A DNA stretch of 31,461 nt from a bacterium UBP2_UBA2255 (GTDB lineage Bacteria > Edwardsbacteria > AC1 > EtOH8): assembly GCA_002347565.1 (NCBI GenBank), contig DDXR01000009.1, positions 1 through 31,461 of the forward strand, read 5' to 3'. Shown here one piece after another: positions 13,563 through 21,109 of this stretch (position 1 is the stretch's first letter; each line of letters begins with the position of its first letter). The notes under the pieces were generated by a model. The model had not been told where the DNA came from, ran no database searches, and saw only the letters and a list, made by a program, of their open reading frames with translations. Made by a program: the position numbers and the translations under genes.

Positions 13563-14212
13563 CGGCGGACAAGCGGTCGGGAGATGGAAAGGCGTTCGGG
13601 CGTCACCATGCCGCCCGAAACGATCAGCTGGATCGCCTCCTCGACGGTCATGTCGACGATGAACAGCCGGTCGGGCGGGACCACCATGATCCGGCCGCCG
13701 GTGGGGTTGGGCGTGTTGGGCAGGTAGACGGTGTGGGCTGTCTTGCCGCGGCCGACGGTCCAGGTGCGCTCCGAGGTCAGGAACCCCAGGGCATAGCTGC
13801 CGGGCCGGGGGTACTCGACCGCCACCACCTGGCGGAAGGCGTACTTGCTGGTGAAGAAGGTGTCGGTGAACTTCTTGGTGGTGAGGTAGACGATCTTGAC
13901 GAACGGGATGTGCACCAGGGCCTGTTCCCACAGCTTGAGCAGGCGCCGGCCGAACAGGTGCGAGGCGAAGAACCCCACCAGGTAGACGAAGACCATCAGC
14001 AGCAGGAACCCCAGCGCCAGGTGGGCCTGGTAGGGCAGCCGCTCCAGGTAGGGCAGGTACTTCATCAGCTGGCCCAGCAGTTGGCCGCTCCAGGTGAACA
14101 GCAGCCAGCAGACATAGGCGGTCAGCACCACCGGCAGCAGCACCACGAAGCCGGTGAAGAAGTGCCGCTGCACCCGCTGCTTCAGCTTTTCGTTGGTCTT
14201 CCACGGGCTCAT
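13559..14212 (-). CDS. DUF502-family membrane protein
   Basis: 217 residues. The N-terminal L-K-x-x-F-x-T-G-F-V-V-L-L-P-V-V-L-T pattern, two membrane helices (about 20-40 and 63-85), I-P-F-V-K-I-V-Y-x-T-x-K-K-F and the C-terminal P-N-T-P-N-P-T-G-G-R-I-M-V-V-P are the DUF502 signature. The family is widespread and uncharacterised, and related plant proteins (COV-like) affect patterning. It is translationally coupled to the CorC-like gene. The promoter lies so close to ATG 14212 that the message may have no leader; no Shine-Dalgarno is visible. Confidence 0.9.
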   Translation of the reverse strand: MSPWKTNEKLKQRVQRHFFTGFVVLLPVVLTAYVCWLLFTWSGQLLGQLMKYLPYLERLPYQAHLALGFLLLMVFVYLVGFFASHLFGRRLLKLWEQALVHIPFVKIVYLTTKKFTDTFFTSKYAFRQVVAVEYPRPGSYALGFLTSERTWTVGRGKTAHTVYLPNTPNPTGGRIMVVPPDRLFIVDMTVEEAIQLIVSGGMVTPERLSISRPLVRR

Positions 14213-14218
14213 GCCATG

Positions 14219-14247
14219 ACGATATCACAATTCATTCCCTCCGTCAA
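14219..14247 (-). promoter_or_regulatory. Promoter of the DUF502-CorC pair, probably leaderless
   Basis: On the minus strand: TTGACG (14247-14242), a 17-base spacer, TATCGT (14224-14219). Only six bases separate the -10 box from the A of the ATG, so transcription would begin at or next to the start codon. Confidence 0.6.
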
Positions 14248-14256
14248 GCCCCAAAT

Positions 14257-16089
14257 ATGAAGCTCTACCTCCGACTGCTGTCCTGCCTGCGGCCCCACCG
14301 GGGCCGGCTGGCGCTGGCGGCGCTGTGCATGGTGCTGCTGGCGGTGTTCTCCGGGTTCTCGCTGGGGATGATCATCCCGTTCGTGCGGGTGCTGTTCGCG
14401 CCCGAGACCGCGACGCCCCAGGCCATGCCCGCGGTCGGCCACTGGACCGACGTCGTCCAGCTGAAGGACCTGGCCTTCTGGTGGCTGCTGAAGGACGGCC
14501 GGATCCTGGGCGTCTACAAGCTGTGCTGGATCATCGTCGGCATCTTCCTCGTCAAGAACCTGTTCGCCTACCTGCAGCGGCTGCTGACCGTCTCCATCGA
14601 GCAGCGGGTGGCGGCCGACCTGCGCGAGCGGCTGTACGGCCACCTCCAGTCGCTGGGCTTGGGCTACTTCCAGCGCCACAAGGCGGGGCAGATCGTCTCT
14701 CGGCTGACCAACGATGTCACCACGGTGCAGGCGGCCGTCACCGAGGGCTCGCTGTCGGTGGTGCGCCAGGGCGCCCAGGTGCTGGTCTACGCCACGCTGG
14801 TGGTGTGGGCGGCCTGGAAGCTGGCGCTGGTGGCGCTGCTGATCCTGCCGGTGACCATCGGCGTGGTGGCCCTGATCGGCCGCAAGCTGCGCAAGCGCGG
14901 CCGGCGGCTGCAGGAGGCGGTGGCCGACGTCCACGCCGCGCTGACCGAGACGGTGTCCGGCATCCGGGTGGTCAAGACCTTCGCGGCCGAGGGGTACGAG
15001 CAGGCCCGCTTCGCCCGGCACAACCGCTCCTACCTGCGGTCGATCTTCCGCTTCGAGGCGCTGGCCGGGCTGACCCCGCCGCTCACCGAGTTCCTGGGCG
15101 CCGTGGCCGGCGTGGCCATCATCTGGGTGGCGCGCGACCAGGTGGCCGGATCCAGCGCCATCTCGCCGGAGCGGTTCTTCGTGTTCCTGGGCGCCGCCTT
15201 CTCGATGATCCAGCCGCTCAACGGTCTGTCCAACGTCAACTCCAAGGTGCAGCAGGGCATCGCCGCGGCCGAGCGGATCTTCGGCCTGCTGGACACGAAA
15301 CCCGAGGTGCTGGACAAGCCCGGCGCCGCCCCGGTCGACGGGTTCCGGGACGCGCTGGTGTTCGAACAGGTCAGCTTCGGCTACCACGCCCGGCACGGCC
15401 ATGACGGCGACCTGGTGTTGCACGGCATCGACCTCAGCGTGCGGCGGGGCGAGATGCTGGCGCTGGTCGGGCCCTCGGGCGCCGGCAAGTCGACCATCGC
15501 CGACCTGATCCCGCGGTTCTACGACCCCACCCGGGGCAGGATCCTGCTGGACGGCCGCGACCTGCGCGACCTGGACTCGAAGTCCCTGCGGCGGATGATG
15601 GGCATCGTGGGCCAGGAGACCATCCTGTTCCACGACACGGTGTTCAACAACATCGCCTACGGCAAGCAGACCGCGACCCAGGCCGAGGTCGAGGCCGCGG
15701 CCCGCGCGGCCAACGCCCACGATTTCATCCTGGAGATGCCGCTGGGCTACCGGACCGTGATCGGCGAGCGGGGTCTGAAGATGTCCGGCGGCCAGCGCCA
15801 GCGGCTGTCGATCGCCCGGGCCATCCTCAAGAACCCGGCCATCCTGATCCTGGACGAGGCCACCTCGGCGCTGGACACCCAGTCCGAGATCCTGGTGCAG
15901 GAGGCCATCGACCACCTGATGGCCAACCGCACCTCGATCATCATCGCCCACCGGCTGTCCACCGTGCAGAAGGCCGACCGCATCATCGTGCTGGAGGCCG
16001 GCCGGATCACGGAAAGCGGGAAGCACCAGGAGCTGCTGGAAAGGGAAGGGACGTACTGGAAGCTGTATAATCTACAGTTCAGGACATGA
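14257..16089 (+). CDS. MsbA-like ABC exporter (fused membrane and ATPase domains)
   Basis: 610 residues. A six-helix exporter domain (about 15-325) is followed by the ATPase domain: Walker A G-P-S-G-A-G-K-S-T (405-413), Q-loop V-G-Q-E, signature M-S-G-G-Q (509-513), Walker B I-L-I-L-D-E (529-534) and H-loop I-I-A-H-R-L-S-T. The layout and length match the MsbA/lipid A-core flippase family, and the GT9 glycosyltransferase downstream supports a role in lipopolysaccharide-type lipid export, although the true substrate is unknown. It works as a homodimer in the inner membrane. ATG 14257 has no clear ribosome site. Its last codons (Y-W-K-L-Y-N-L-Q-F-R-T) belong to a repeat copied twice more downstream. 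Confidence 0.9.
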   Translation: MKLYLRLLSCLRPHRGRLALAALCMVLLAVFSGFSLGMIIPFVRVLFAPETATPQAMPAVGHWTDVVQLKDLAFWWLLKDGRILGVYKLCWIIVGIFLVKNLFAYLQRLLTVSIEQRVAADLRERLYGHLQSLGLGYFQRHKAGQIVSRLTNDVTTVQAAVTEGSLSVVRQGAQVLVYATLVVWAAWKLALVALLILPVTIGVVALIGRKLRKRGRRLQEAVADVHAALTETVSGIRVVKTFAAEGYEQARFARHNRSYLRSIFRFEALAGLTPPLTEFLGAVAGVAIIWVARDQVAGSSAISPERFFVFLGAAFSMIQPLNGLSNVNSKVQQGIAAAERIFGLLDTKPEVLDKPGAAPVDGFRDALVFEQVSFGYHARHGHDGDLVLHGIDLSVRRGEMLALVGPSGAGKSTIADLIPRFYDPTRGRILLDGRDLRDLDSKSLRRMMGIVGQETILFHDTVFNNIAYGKQTATQAEVEAAARAANAHDFILEMPLGYRTVIGERGLKMSGGQRQRLSIARAILKNPAILILDEATSALDTQSEILVQEAIDHLMANRTSIIIAHRLSTVQKADRIIVLEAGRITESGKHQELLEREGTYWKLYNLQFRT

Positions 16090-16382
16090 TTGTTTCGCCA
16101 CAAAAGGCACAGAATACACAGAACTGGGTTTAACCAAGAAGCACATTTGTGGGCTTTGTGCGTCATGTGGTAAAACGGGAACTACTGGAAGCTGTATAAT
16201 CTACAGTTCAGGACATGATTGTTTCGCCACAAAAAGCACAGAAGTCACAGAACTTGGTATGAACAAGAAACACGTTTTGTGGATTTTGTGCATTGTGTGG
16301 TAAAACGGGAACCTACTGGAAGCCGTGCAATCTGCAGTTCAGGACATGATTGTTTCGCCACAAAAGGCACAGAAGACACAAA
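16054..16382 (+). repeat. Three tandem copies of a 129-131-base unit that includes the exporter gene's 3' end
   Basis: Units start at 16054, 16183 and 16314 with TACTGGAAGC, each followed by the same sequence through CAGTTCAGGACATGATTG and TTTCGCCACAAAA. Units 1 and 2 are full (129 and 131 bases); unit 3 is cut at about 16382, where the GxxExxY gene begins. Units 1 and 2 also end in GTGTGGT/CATGTGG sequence complementary to their CCACA start, so each looks like a small hairpin element. The first copy covers the last codons of the ABC exporter. Confidence 0.85.
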
Positions 16383-16776
16383 ATGGACGAGGCTGAGATT
16401 CTCGAACTGTGCGACCAAGTACGGCAGATCGCTTTCGACCTGCATTCGTATCTGCGACACGGGCATATGGAGAAGGTCTATGAGAACGGACTGGTGCACA
16501 GGTTGCGCAAGGCAGGCCTGAAAGTAGAACAACAATATCCCCTCAAAGTCAATGATGCAGACGGCACGTTGCTGGGTGATTACTATGCGGACCTGCTCGT
16601 CGAATCGGAATTGATCGTCGAATTGAAGGCATGCAGGGCGATAGCTGATGAGCACATCGCTCAAACGCTCGGTTATCTCCGCGCATCCCGGCATCGGCAT
16701 GCGCTCTTGATCAACTTCGGAGCGCAGAAAACCCAGTTCAGGAAATTGGTTCTGTGAGTTTTGTGCTTTTTGTGGC
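16357..16776 (+). mobile_element. GxxExxY cassette bounded by imperfect inverted repeats
   Basis: The left end (16357-16382) and the complement of the right end (16751-16776) agree at 21 of 26 positions, sharing GCCACAAAA and GCACA. The element holds a single gene and no transposase. It may be moved by enzymes from elsewhere, or the inverted ends may be a regulatory or terminator feature of this gene family. Confidence 0.45.
16383..16757 (+). CDS. GxxExxY protein, PD-(D/E)XK nuclease-like fold
   Basis: 124 residues from ATG 16383, which directly follows the left inverted end; the frame runs back to 16350 but that part is repeat. G27-H-M-E30-K-V-Y33 is the motif that names the family. D70 and E80-L-K82 give a PD-(D/E)XK-like arrangement (D-x9-E-x-K), so metal-dependent nucleic-acid cleavage is possible but unproven. 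The C-terminus (F-G-A-Q-K-T-Q-F-R-K-L) matches the family ending (N-F-G, then R). Members are usually about 125 residues, so it looks complete. No Shine-Dalgarno is evident. The base composition is more AT-rich than its neighbours, which with the bounding repeats suggests arrival by transfer. Confidence 0.85.
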   Translation: MDEAEILELCDQVRQIAFDLHSYLRHGHMEKVYENGLVHRLRKAGLKVEQQYPLKVNDADGTLLGDYYADLLVESELIVELKACRAIADEHIAQTLGYLRASRHRHALLINFGAQKTQFRKLVL

Positions 16777-16797
16777 TGTCGATATCGACCCCATCGC

Positions 16798-17898
16798 ATG
16801 AGAGTTCCCAAGACCGAAAAGCTGTTCAAGCGATTCCTCCTGTGGCTGTTCGAGCGGATCATCCCCGATGAGACGTTCGACCCGGCCGCGATCGACCGCA
16901 AGGCGGTCCGCAGCATCCTGGTGGTCCGCCAGCACGACCAGCTGGGCGACCTGCTGCTGTCCACCCCGGCCTTCGCCGCCCTGCGCGAGGCCTTCCCCGG
17001 CGCGCGGATCGTGGCCGTGGCCCGGCACTACACCAGCGCGGTGCTGGACTACAACCCCAACATCGACCGGGTGCTGGTCTATCCCGAGAAGCTGCGGCTG
17101 GCCACGCCGGCCTGCCTGTGGCGACTGTGGCGGGGACTAAAGCTGGGCTACGACCTGTGCGTCGTGCTCGACACCGTTTCGCACTCGCTGTCCAGCGACA
17201 TCCTGTGCTGGCTGTCGAACGCCAGGTACCGCCTAGGGTCCGCAGAGCTGCCGTTCCCCGGCCGCAGGAAAAACCTATTTTACAACGTGCTGGCGCCGGC
17301 GGCGGAGGGGCCGCTGCACGAGACCCGGCGCAACCTGCGCATCCTGGAATCCATCGGGGTCAAATGCGAGGAAACGGACGAGCAGGTCTTTTTGCGCGAC
17401 GCGGAGCGGGAGGAGGGGCGGCAGGCGCTGTACCGGTCCCACCTCGACCCGGCCAAGACCGTCGGCATCCACCTGGGCGCGGCCAACATCGAGAACCGCT
17501 GGCCGCACGATCGCTACGCGGCGCTGGCCGACTGGCTGTCGCGCGACCTGGGCTACAAGGTGCTGGCGCTGTGGGGGCCGAGGGAGGAGGAACTCGGCGA
17601 ACGGTTCCTGGGAGCGGTCAAAACCGAGACGGCCACGATCAAGGGCCTTTCCATCCGCCAGCTGGCCGCGGTGATGTCGCACCTGCGGCTGATGATCTGC
17701 AACGACACCGGCATCATGCACCTGGCGGCCGCGGCCGGCGCGCCGACCTTCGCCATCTTCGGACGCAGCGAGCCCGAGCTGTGGCGGCCGCTCAACAAGG
17801 GGTTCTACGGCGTGCGCGGACAGGACAAGACCCGCGCCAGCGCCGAGCTGGAGGTGGTCAAGACAGCCGTGCACAAGATGCTTGACCCCAAGAGTTGA
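16798..17898 (+). CDS. Glycosyltransferase family 9 (heptosyltransferase-like)
   Basis: 366 residues. The N-terminal half has I-L-V-V-R-Q-H-D-Q-L-G-D-L-L-L-S-T-P-A-F (about 40-60) followed by L-R-E-A-F-P-G-A-R-I. The C-terminal half has G-I-H-L-G-A and C-N-D-T-G-I-M-H-L-A-A-A-A-G-A-P-T-F-A-I-F-G. These are the two GT-B halves of GT9, the ADP-heptose:LPS heptosyltransferase family, which adds sugars to the lipid-linked core at the inner face of the inner membrane. The particular sugar cannot be inferred. No ribosome site is evident before ATG 16798. The stop codon TGA (17896-17898) lies within the -35 box of the next promoter. It may once have been cotranscribed with the exporter gene, before the repeat cassette separated them. 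Confidence 0.85.
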   Translation: MRVPKTEKLFKRFLLWLFERIIPDETFDPAAIDRKAVRSILVVRQHDQLGDLLLSTPAFAALREAFPGARIVAVARHYTSAVLDYNPNIDRVLVYPEKLRLATPACLWRLWRGLKLGYDLCVVLDTVSHSLSSDILCWLSNARYRLGSAELPFPGRRKNLFYNVLAPAAEGPLHETRRNLRILESIGVKCEETDEQVFLRDAEREEGRQALYRSHLDPAKTVGIHLGAANIENRWPHDRYAALADWLSRDLGYKVLALWGPREEELGERFLGAVKTETATIKGLSIRQLAAVMSHLRLMICNDTGIMHLAAAAGAPTFAIFGRSEPELWRPLNKGFYGVRGQDKTRASAELEVVKTAVHKMLDPKS

Positions 17899-17923
17899 CA
17901 AACCAGCCATGCTTTGATACAAT
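17895..17923 (+). promoter_or_regulatory. Sigma-70-type promoter upstream of the SRP RNA
   Basis: TTGACA (17895-17900), a 17-base spacer, TACAAT (17918-17923). It starts inside the stop codon of the GT9 gene. It would drive the SRP RNA about 100 bases downstream and perhaps dnaX-ybaB-recR. Confidence 0.75.
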
Positions 17924-18026
17924 CATGATGTGCGGACGCGGATTCCCGCTGATCAATCGCAGGGATTCCAGCCAACCAGTTGCATCGATTTGATCTGCGA
18001 AAATCAGCGTCACAAAAAATACTCGA

Positions 18027-18128
<102 letters not shown>

Positions 18129-18157
18129 TTCCTTCCCTGCCTGCCTTTTCACTCCTT

Positions 18158-18220
18158 TGTCATTCCCGCGCAGGCGGGAATCCAGTTTTATCCTGGATTC
18201 TTGCTTTCGCAGGAATGACA
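18158..18220. repeat. 63-bp inverted-repeat element (ATTCCCGC type)
   Basis: Ends TGTCATTCC / GGAATGACA. Each half forms its own hairpin (ATTCCCGC-GCAG-GCGGGAAT and a partner with TTGCTTTCGCAGGAAT), joined by ATCCAG / CTGGAT arms. Short dispersed elements of this look are common in many bacteria. It sits between the SRP RNA and dnaX, and a half-copy lies at 2288-2309. Confidence 0.8.
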
Positions 18221-18253
18221 CCAGGCCAACCAAGCAGCAACCGATCGGATAGA

Positions 18254-19918
18254 ATGTCCTACTTAGTCCTGGCACGCAAGTGGCGGCCGCAGCGGTTCGA
18301 GGACATCGTCGGCCAGTCGCACGTCACCACCACGCTGTCCAACGCCATCCGCACCGGCCGGGTGGCGCACGCCTACCTGTTCACCGGGTCGCGGGGCGTG
18401 GGCAAGACCACCACCGCCCGGATCCTGGCCAAGGCGCTCAACTGCGAGCAGGGCCCGACCGTCACGCCCTGCAACAAGTGCTCCTCCTGCCTGGAGATCA
18501 CCGCCTCCAACAGCATGGACGTGCTGGAGATCGACGGCGCGTCCAACCGCGGCATCGACGAGATCCGCGACCTGCGCGAGAACGTCAAGTACACCCCCAC
18601 CCAGGGGCGGCGCAAGGTCTACATCATCGACGAAGTCCACATGCTGACCAAGGAGGCCTTCAACGCCCTGCTGAAGACGCTGGAGGAGCCGCCGGCCCAC
18701 GTGGTGTTCATCTTCGCCACCACGGAGTCCCACAAGGTGCCGATGACCATCCTGTCGCGCTGCCAGCGTTTCGATTTCCGGCGGATCGACACGGCGGCGA
18801 TCGTGGCCCACCTGCGAACCATGCTGGAAGGCGAATCGGTGACGGCCGACGACGAGTGCCTGTACATCCTGGCCCGGAAGTCCGAGGGTTCGCTGCGGGA
18901 CGCCATCAGCCTGCTGGACCAGCTGATCGCCTTCGGCGGCGGCGCCCTGACCGCGGCCGACGCGCGCCAGGTGCTGGGCCTGGTGGACGAATCGGCCTAC
19001 TTCCGGGCCATGGACCTGGTGCGGGCGCGCGACCAGGCCGCGGCCCTGGACCTGGTGGCCGAGGCCTCCGCCGGCGGCCTCGACCTGCAGGAGTTCACCG
19101 CCGGGTGGCTGGGGCACCTGCGGATACTGCTGCTGGTCGCCGGCGGCGCGGCCGACGCCGGGTTGTCCGGCATGCCGGGCGAACTGCGGGACAGATACCT
19201 GTCGCAGGCCAAGGCCTGGGACGGCCGGGACCTGGCCCGCATCATCCGCCTGCTGATCGACGCCGAGGCCGCCATGAAGCGCAGCAGCCAGCCCCGGCTG
19301 GTGCTGGAGATTGCCTGCGTCCGCCTGTGCGCGCTGGACGCCACGGTCAGCATCGAGCAAGTGCTGGCCGCAATGGACGGCGGGACCGGCGGTGCCGGGC
19401 CGGGTTCGGAGCGCGGCGCCGGGAAGGACGCACCGGCCAAGGGGCCGGCGTCCGCCAGCCAGTCGCAGCCGCAGGCGGTTCCGGCCCCGGCGCCCGGCCA
19501 GGTCCGCGAGGGCGGGGCCGGCTATGCGGCCGCGAAGCCCGGGGACGACTTCGAGGCCCTGTGGCGGATGCTGCTGTCAGCGGTCAACCAGCGCAACATG
19601 CGGCTGTTCTCGTCGCTGTCACAGTCACGGCCGGTGGGCATCGTCGACGGCAGGCTGGTGCTGGAGATCCCCAACACGTTCGTCGGCGACCTGATCGAGC
19701 ACCGCGACCATCAGGCGCTGCTGGACGAGGAGACGGCCCGGCTGTGGGGAAGGCGCATCAAGGTCTCCTGCCGGATGGAGACGGCGCCGGCCGACGCGGC
19801 GCAAACGGCGGCCGCCAGGCTTACCCGGCGGGACGAGGCCGAGCGGGTCAAGAACGAGGCGCTGCAGGACCCGGCCATCAGGGGCCTGTTGGACACCGTG
19901 GACGGAGAGATCATCTGA
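18254..19918 (+). CDS. dnaX: DNA polymerase III clamp-loader subunit gamma/tau
   Basis: 554 residues from ATG 18254 (MSYLVLARKWRPQRFEDIVG, the standard DnaX start; an upstream ATG at 18215 lies in the repeat). AAA+ features: Walker A G-S-R-G-V-G-K-T-T (45-53), a four-cysteine zinc module (C-E-Q..., then C-N-K-C-S-S-C, about 63-80), Walker B I-I-D-E-V-H (124-129), sensor T-T-E-S-H-K-V-P and arginine finger S-R-C-Q-R-F. Domain III follows to about 370, then an Ala/Gly/Pro-rich linker (about 385-435) and a C-terminal domain. It loads the beta clamp and organises the replisome. No frameshift heptamer was noticed. The order ffs-dnaX-ybaB-recR is classical. Confidence 0.95.
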   Translation: MSYLVLARKWRPQRFEDIVGQSHVTTTLSNAIRTGRVAHAYLFTGSRGVGKTTTARILAKALNCEQGPTVTPCNKCSSCLEITASNSMDVLEIDGASNRGIDEIRDLRENVKYTPTQGRRKVYIIDEVHMLTKEAFNALLKTLEEPPAHVVFIFATTESHKVPMTILSRCQRFDFRRIDTAAIVAHLRTMLEGESVTADDECLYILARKSEGSLRDAISLLDQLIAFGGGALTAADARQVLGLVDESAYFRAMDLVRARDQAAALDLVAEASAGGLDLQEFTAGWLGHLRILLLVAGGAADAGLSGMPGELRDRYLSQAKAWDGRDLARIIRLLIDAEAAMKRSSQPRLVLEIACVRLCALDATVSIEQVLAAMDGGTGGAGPGSERGAGKDAPAKGPASASQSQPQAVPAPAPGQVREGGAGYAAAKPGDDFEALWRMLLSAVNQRNMRLFSSLSQSRPVGIVDGRLVLEIPNTFVGDLIEHRDHQALLDEETARLWGRRIKVSCRMETAPADAAQTAAARLTRRDEAERVKNEALQDPAIRGLLDTVDGEII

Positions 19919-20038
19919 AATCCAAAATGCAAGATGAAAAATGCAAGATGCAAGATGCAACCTCTCGACTGCATCTCGGCTTCGCTCGATGGCCACGCTC
20001 GGGGCAAAAATGCAGGATGAAAATTCGCGGAGCGGGCT
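19919..20038 (+). repeat. Intergenic short repeats between dnaX and ybaB
   Basis: ATGCAAGATG-type decamers recur four to five times (19926-19963) and again as ATGCAGGATG (20010-20019). Between them is a GC-rich segment with CTCTCGACTGCATCTCGG. No open frame is supported. The last bases carry the ybaB ribosome site (CGGAGCGGG). Confidence 0.6.
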
Positions 20039-20353
20039 GTGAGTAAAGGGCTCGGCGACATCATGAAGCAGGCCCAGCAGATGCAGGCCGGAATGGCGCG
20101 GATCCAGCAGGATCTGGCCGGCCGGCGGGTGGAGGCGACGGTGGGCGGCGGCGCGGTGCGGGTGGTCGCGGACGGGGCGCAGAACGTCGTCGAGGTCCGC
20201 ATCAGCCCGGAGGCCGCGGCCTCCGGGGATGCCGAGATGCTGCAGGAGCTGGTGCTGACGGGCGTCAACGAGGCGCTGAAGAAGTCCCGCGATCTGGCCG
20301 CGCAGGAGATGGCGAAGCTCACCGGCGGGATGAGCCTGCCGGGGCTGTTCTGA
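20039..20353 (+). CDS. ybaB: YbaB/EbfC family nucleoid-associated protein
   Basis: 104 residues from GTG 20039 with CGGAG a few bases upstream. MSKGLGDIMKQAQQMQAGMARIQQDL is the conserved N-terminal helix of the family, followed by a strand region (V-E-A-T-V-G-G-G-A-V-R-V-V-A-D-G) and the C-terminal helix. It forms dimers that bind DNA and is almost always next to dnaX and recR, as here. Length is typical (100-110). The symbol follows common usage. The stop is followed by the palindrome at 20352-20399, and the 3' end overlaps it by two bases. Confidence 0.92.
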   Translation: MSKGLGDIMKQAQQMQAGMARIQQDLAGRRVEATVGGGAVRVVADGAQNVVEVRISPEAAASGDAEMLQELVLTGVNEALKKSRDLAAQEMAKLTGGMSLPGLF

Positions 20354-20399
20354 CCCCACCCCCGTCCCTCCCCTCGAGGGGAGGGGCAGGGGTGAGGTC
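20352..20399. repeat. 48-bp REP-like double palindrome before recR
   Basis: Outer arms GACCCCACCCC / GGGGTGAGGTC (one mismatch) around an inner perfect CCTCCCCTCGAGGGGAGG. It has the same layout as 2828-2877 and also lies directly upstream of a ribosome site. Confidence 0.8.
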
Positions 20400-20409
20400 G
20401 AAAGGAACG

Positions 20410-21009
20410 ATGAACTACGGCTCCGAAATACTGGCCCGCACCGTCGACGAGCTGATGAGGCTGCCGGGCATCGGCCGCAAGACCGCGCAGCGGCTGGCGT
20501 TCCACCTGCTCAAGGCGCCGAAGGAGGAGGCCCGGGCTCTGGCCGACGCCATCATCGACCTCAAGGACAAGGTCCGGTTCTGTTCGCGCTGCTTCAACGC
20601 CAGCGAGAACGAGCTGTGCTCGGTCTGCGCCAATCCCGGCCGCGACCCGTCGCTGCTGTGCATCGTCGAAGAGACCAATGACCTGCTGGCGATCGAGCGT
20701 ACCGCCGAGTTCAAGGGGCTGTACCACGTGCTGCAGGGGCACCTGTCGCCGCTGGACGGCATCGGCCCGGACGACCTGCGGATCCAGGAGCTGATGCTGC
20801 GGCTGGAGCAGACCGATGTCCGGGAGATGATCGTGGCCACCAACCCCAACGCCGAGGGCGAGGCCACGGCGCTCTACCTGATGAAGCTGGTCAAGCCGCT
20901 GGGGATCAGGGTCACCCGGATCGCCCGCGGCCTGCCGGTGGGCAGCGACCTGGAGTTCTCGGACGAGGTGACGCTGTCCCGGGCCCTGGCCGGGCGGCAG
21001 GAGATGTGA
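20410..21009 (+). CDS. recR: Recombination mediator protein RecR
   Basis: 199 residues from ATG 20410 (AAAGGA at 20401-20406). Helix-hairpin-helix: L-M-R-L-P-G-I-G-R-K-T-A-Q-R (about 14-27). Four-cysteine zinc finger: C-S-R-C and C-S-V-C (about 58-75). Toprim domain: L-C-I-V-E-E-T-N-D onwards, with G-L-Y-H-V-L-Q-G-H-L-S-P-L-D-G-I-G-P, then a C-terminal R-I-A-R-G-L-P-V-G-S-D-L-E. RecR, with RecO (and RecF), loads RecA onto single-stranded DNA. Length is typical. It is the last gene of the dnaX block and is followed by a terminator. Confidence 0.96.
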   Translation: MNYGSEILARTVDELMRLPGIGRKTAQRLAFHLLKAPKEEARALADAIIDLKDKVRFCSRCFNASENELCSVCANPGRDPSLLCIVEETNDLLAIERTAEFKGLYHVLQGHLSPLDGIGPDDLRIQELMLRLEQTDVREMIVATNPNAEGEATALYLMKLVKPLGIRVTRIARGLPVGSDLEFSDEVTLSRALAGRQEM

Positions 21010-21031
21010 TCCCAGGCACGGTCGTGTGGCG

Positions 21032-21055
21032 AGGGCGACGGCGGTCGCCCTTTTT
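21032..21055 (+). terminator. Rho-independent terminator after recR
   Basis: AGGGCGAC (21032-21039), loop GGCG, GTCGCCCT (21044-21051), continuing into a run of five T (21051-21055). Confidence 0.9.
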
Positions 21056-21070
21056 CTGTTCCCATTATCC

Positions 21071-21100
21071 TTGACCGGCGCGCTGGTTATCCTGTATAAT
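21071..21100 (+). promoter_or_regulatory. Sigma-70-type promoter, probably leaderless, for the HhH-barrel genes
   Basis: TTGACC (21071-21076), an 18-base spacer, perfect TATAAT (21095-21100). The ATG at 21110 is only nine bases further and has no Shine-Dalgarno, so the message would have almost no leader. Confidence 0.75.
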
Positions 21101-21109
21101 TACAATTCC

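Noticed and set aside
12759..14228. A single 489-residue protein on the minus strand
   Set aside because: The first 222 residues are the shadow of the DUF502 gene in another frame; the CorC-like protein starts at 13562 with an ATGA overlap.
14209..16026. Minus-strand frame of 605 codons opposite the ABC exporter
   Set aside because: Low-complexity antisense frame; the plus strand encodes a complete exporter with all ATPase motifs.
16054..16382. CRISPR-like array
   Set aside because: Only three units of about 130 bases that include coding sequence; the between-unit sequence is also repeated, so there are no unique spacers.
19381..19520. Programmed frameshift site in dnaX for a gamma product
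   Set aside because: No A-rich slippery heptamer was found in the linker region; the sequence is too GC-rich there.
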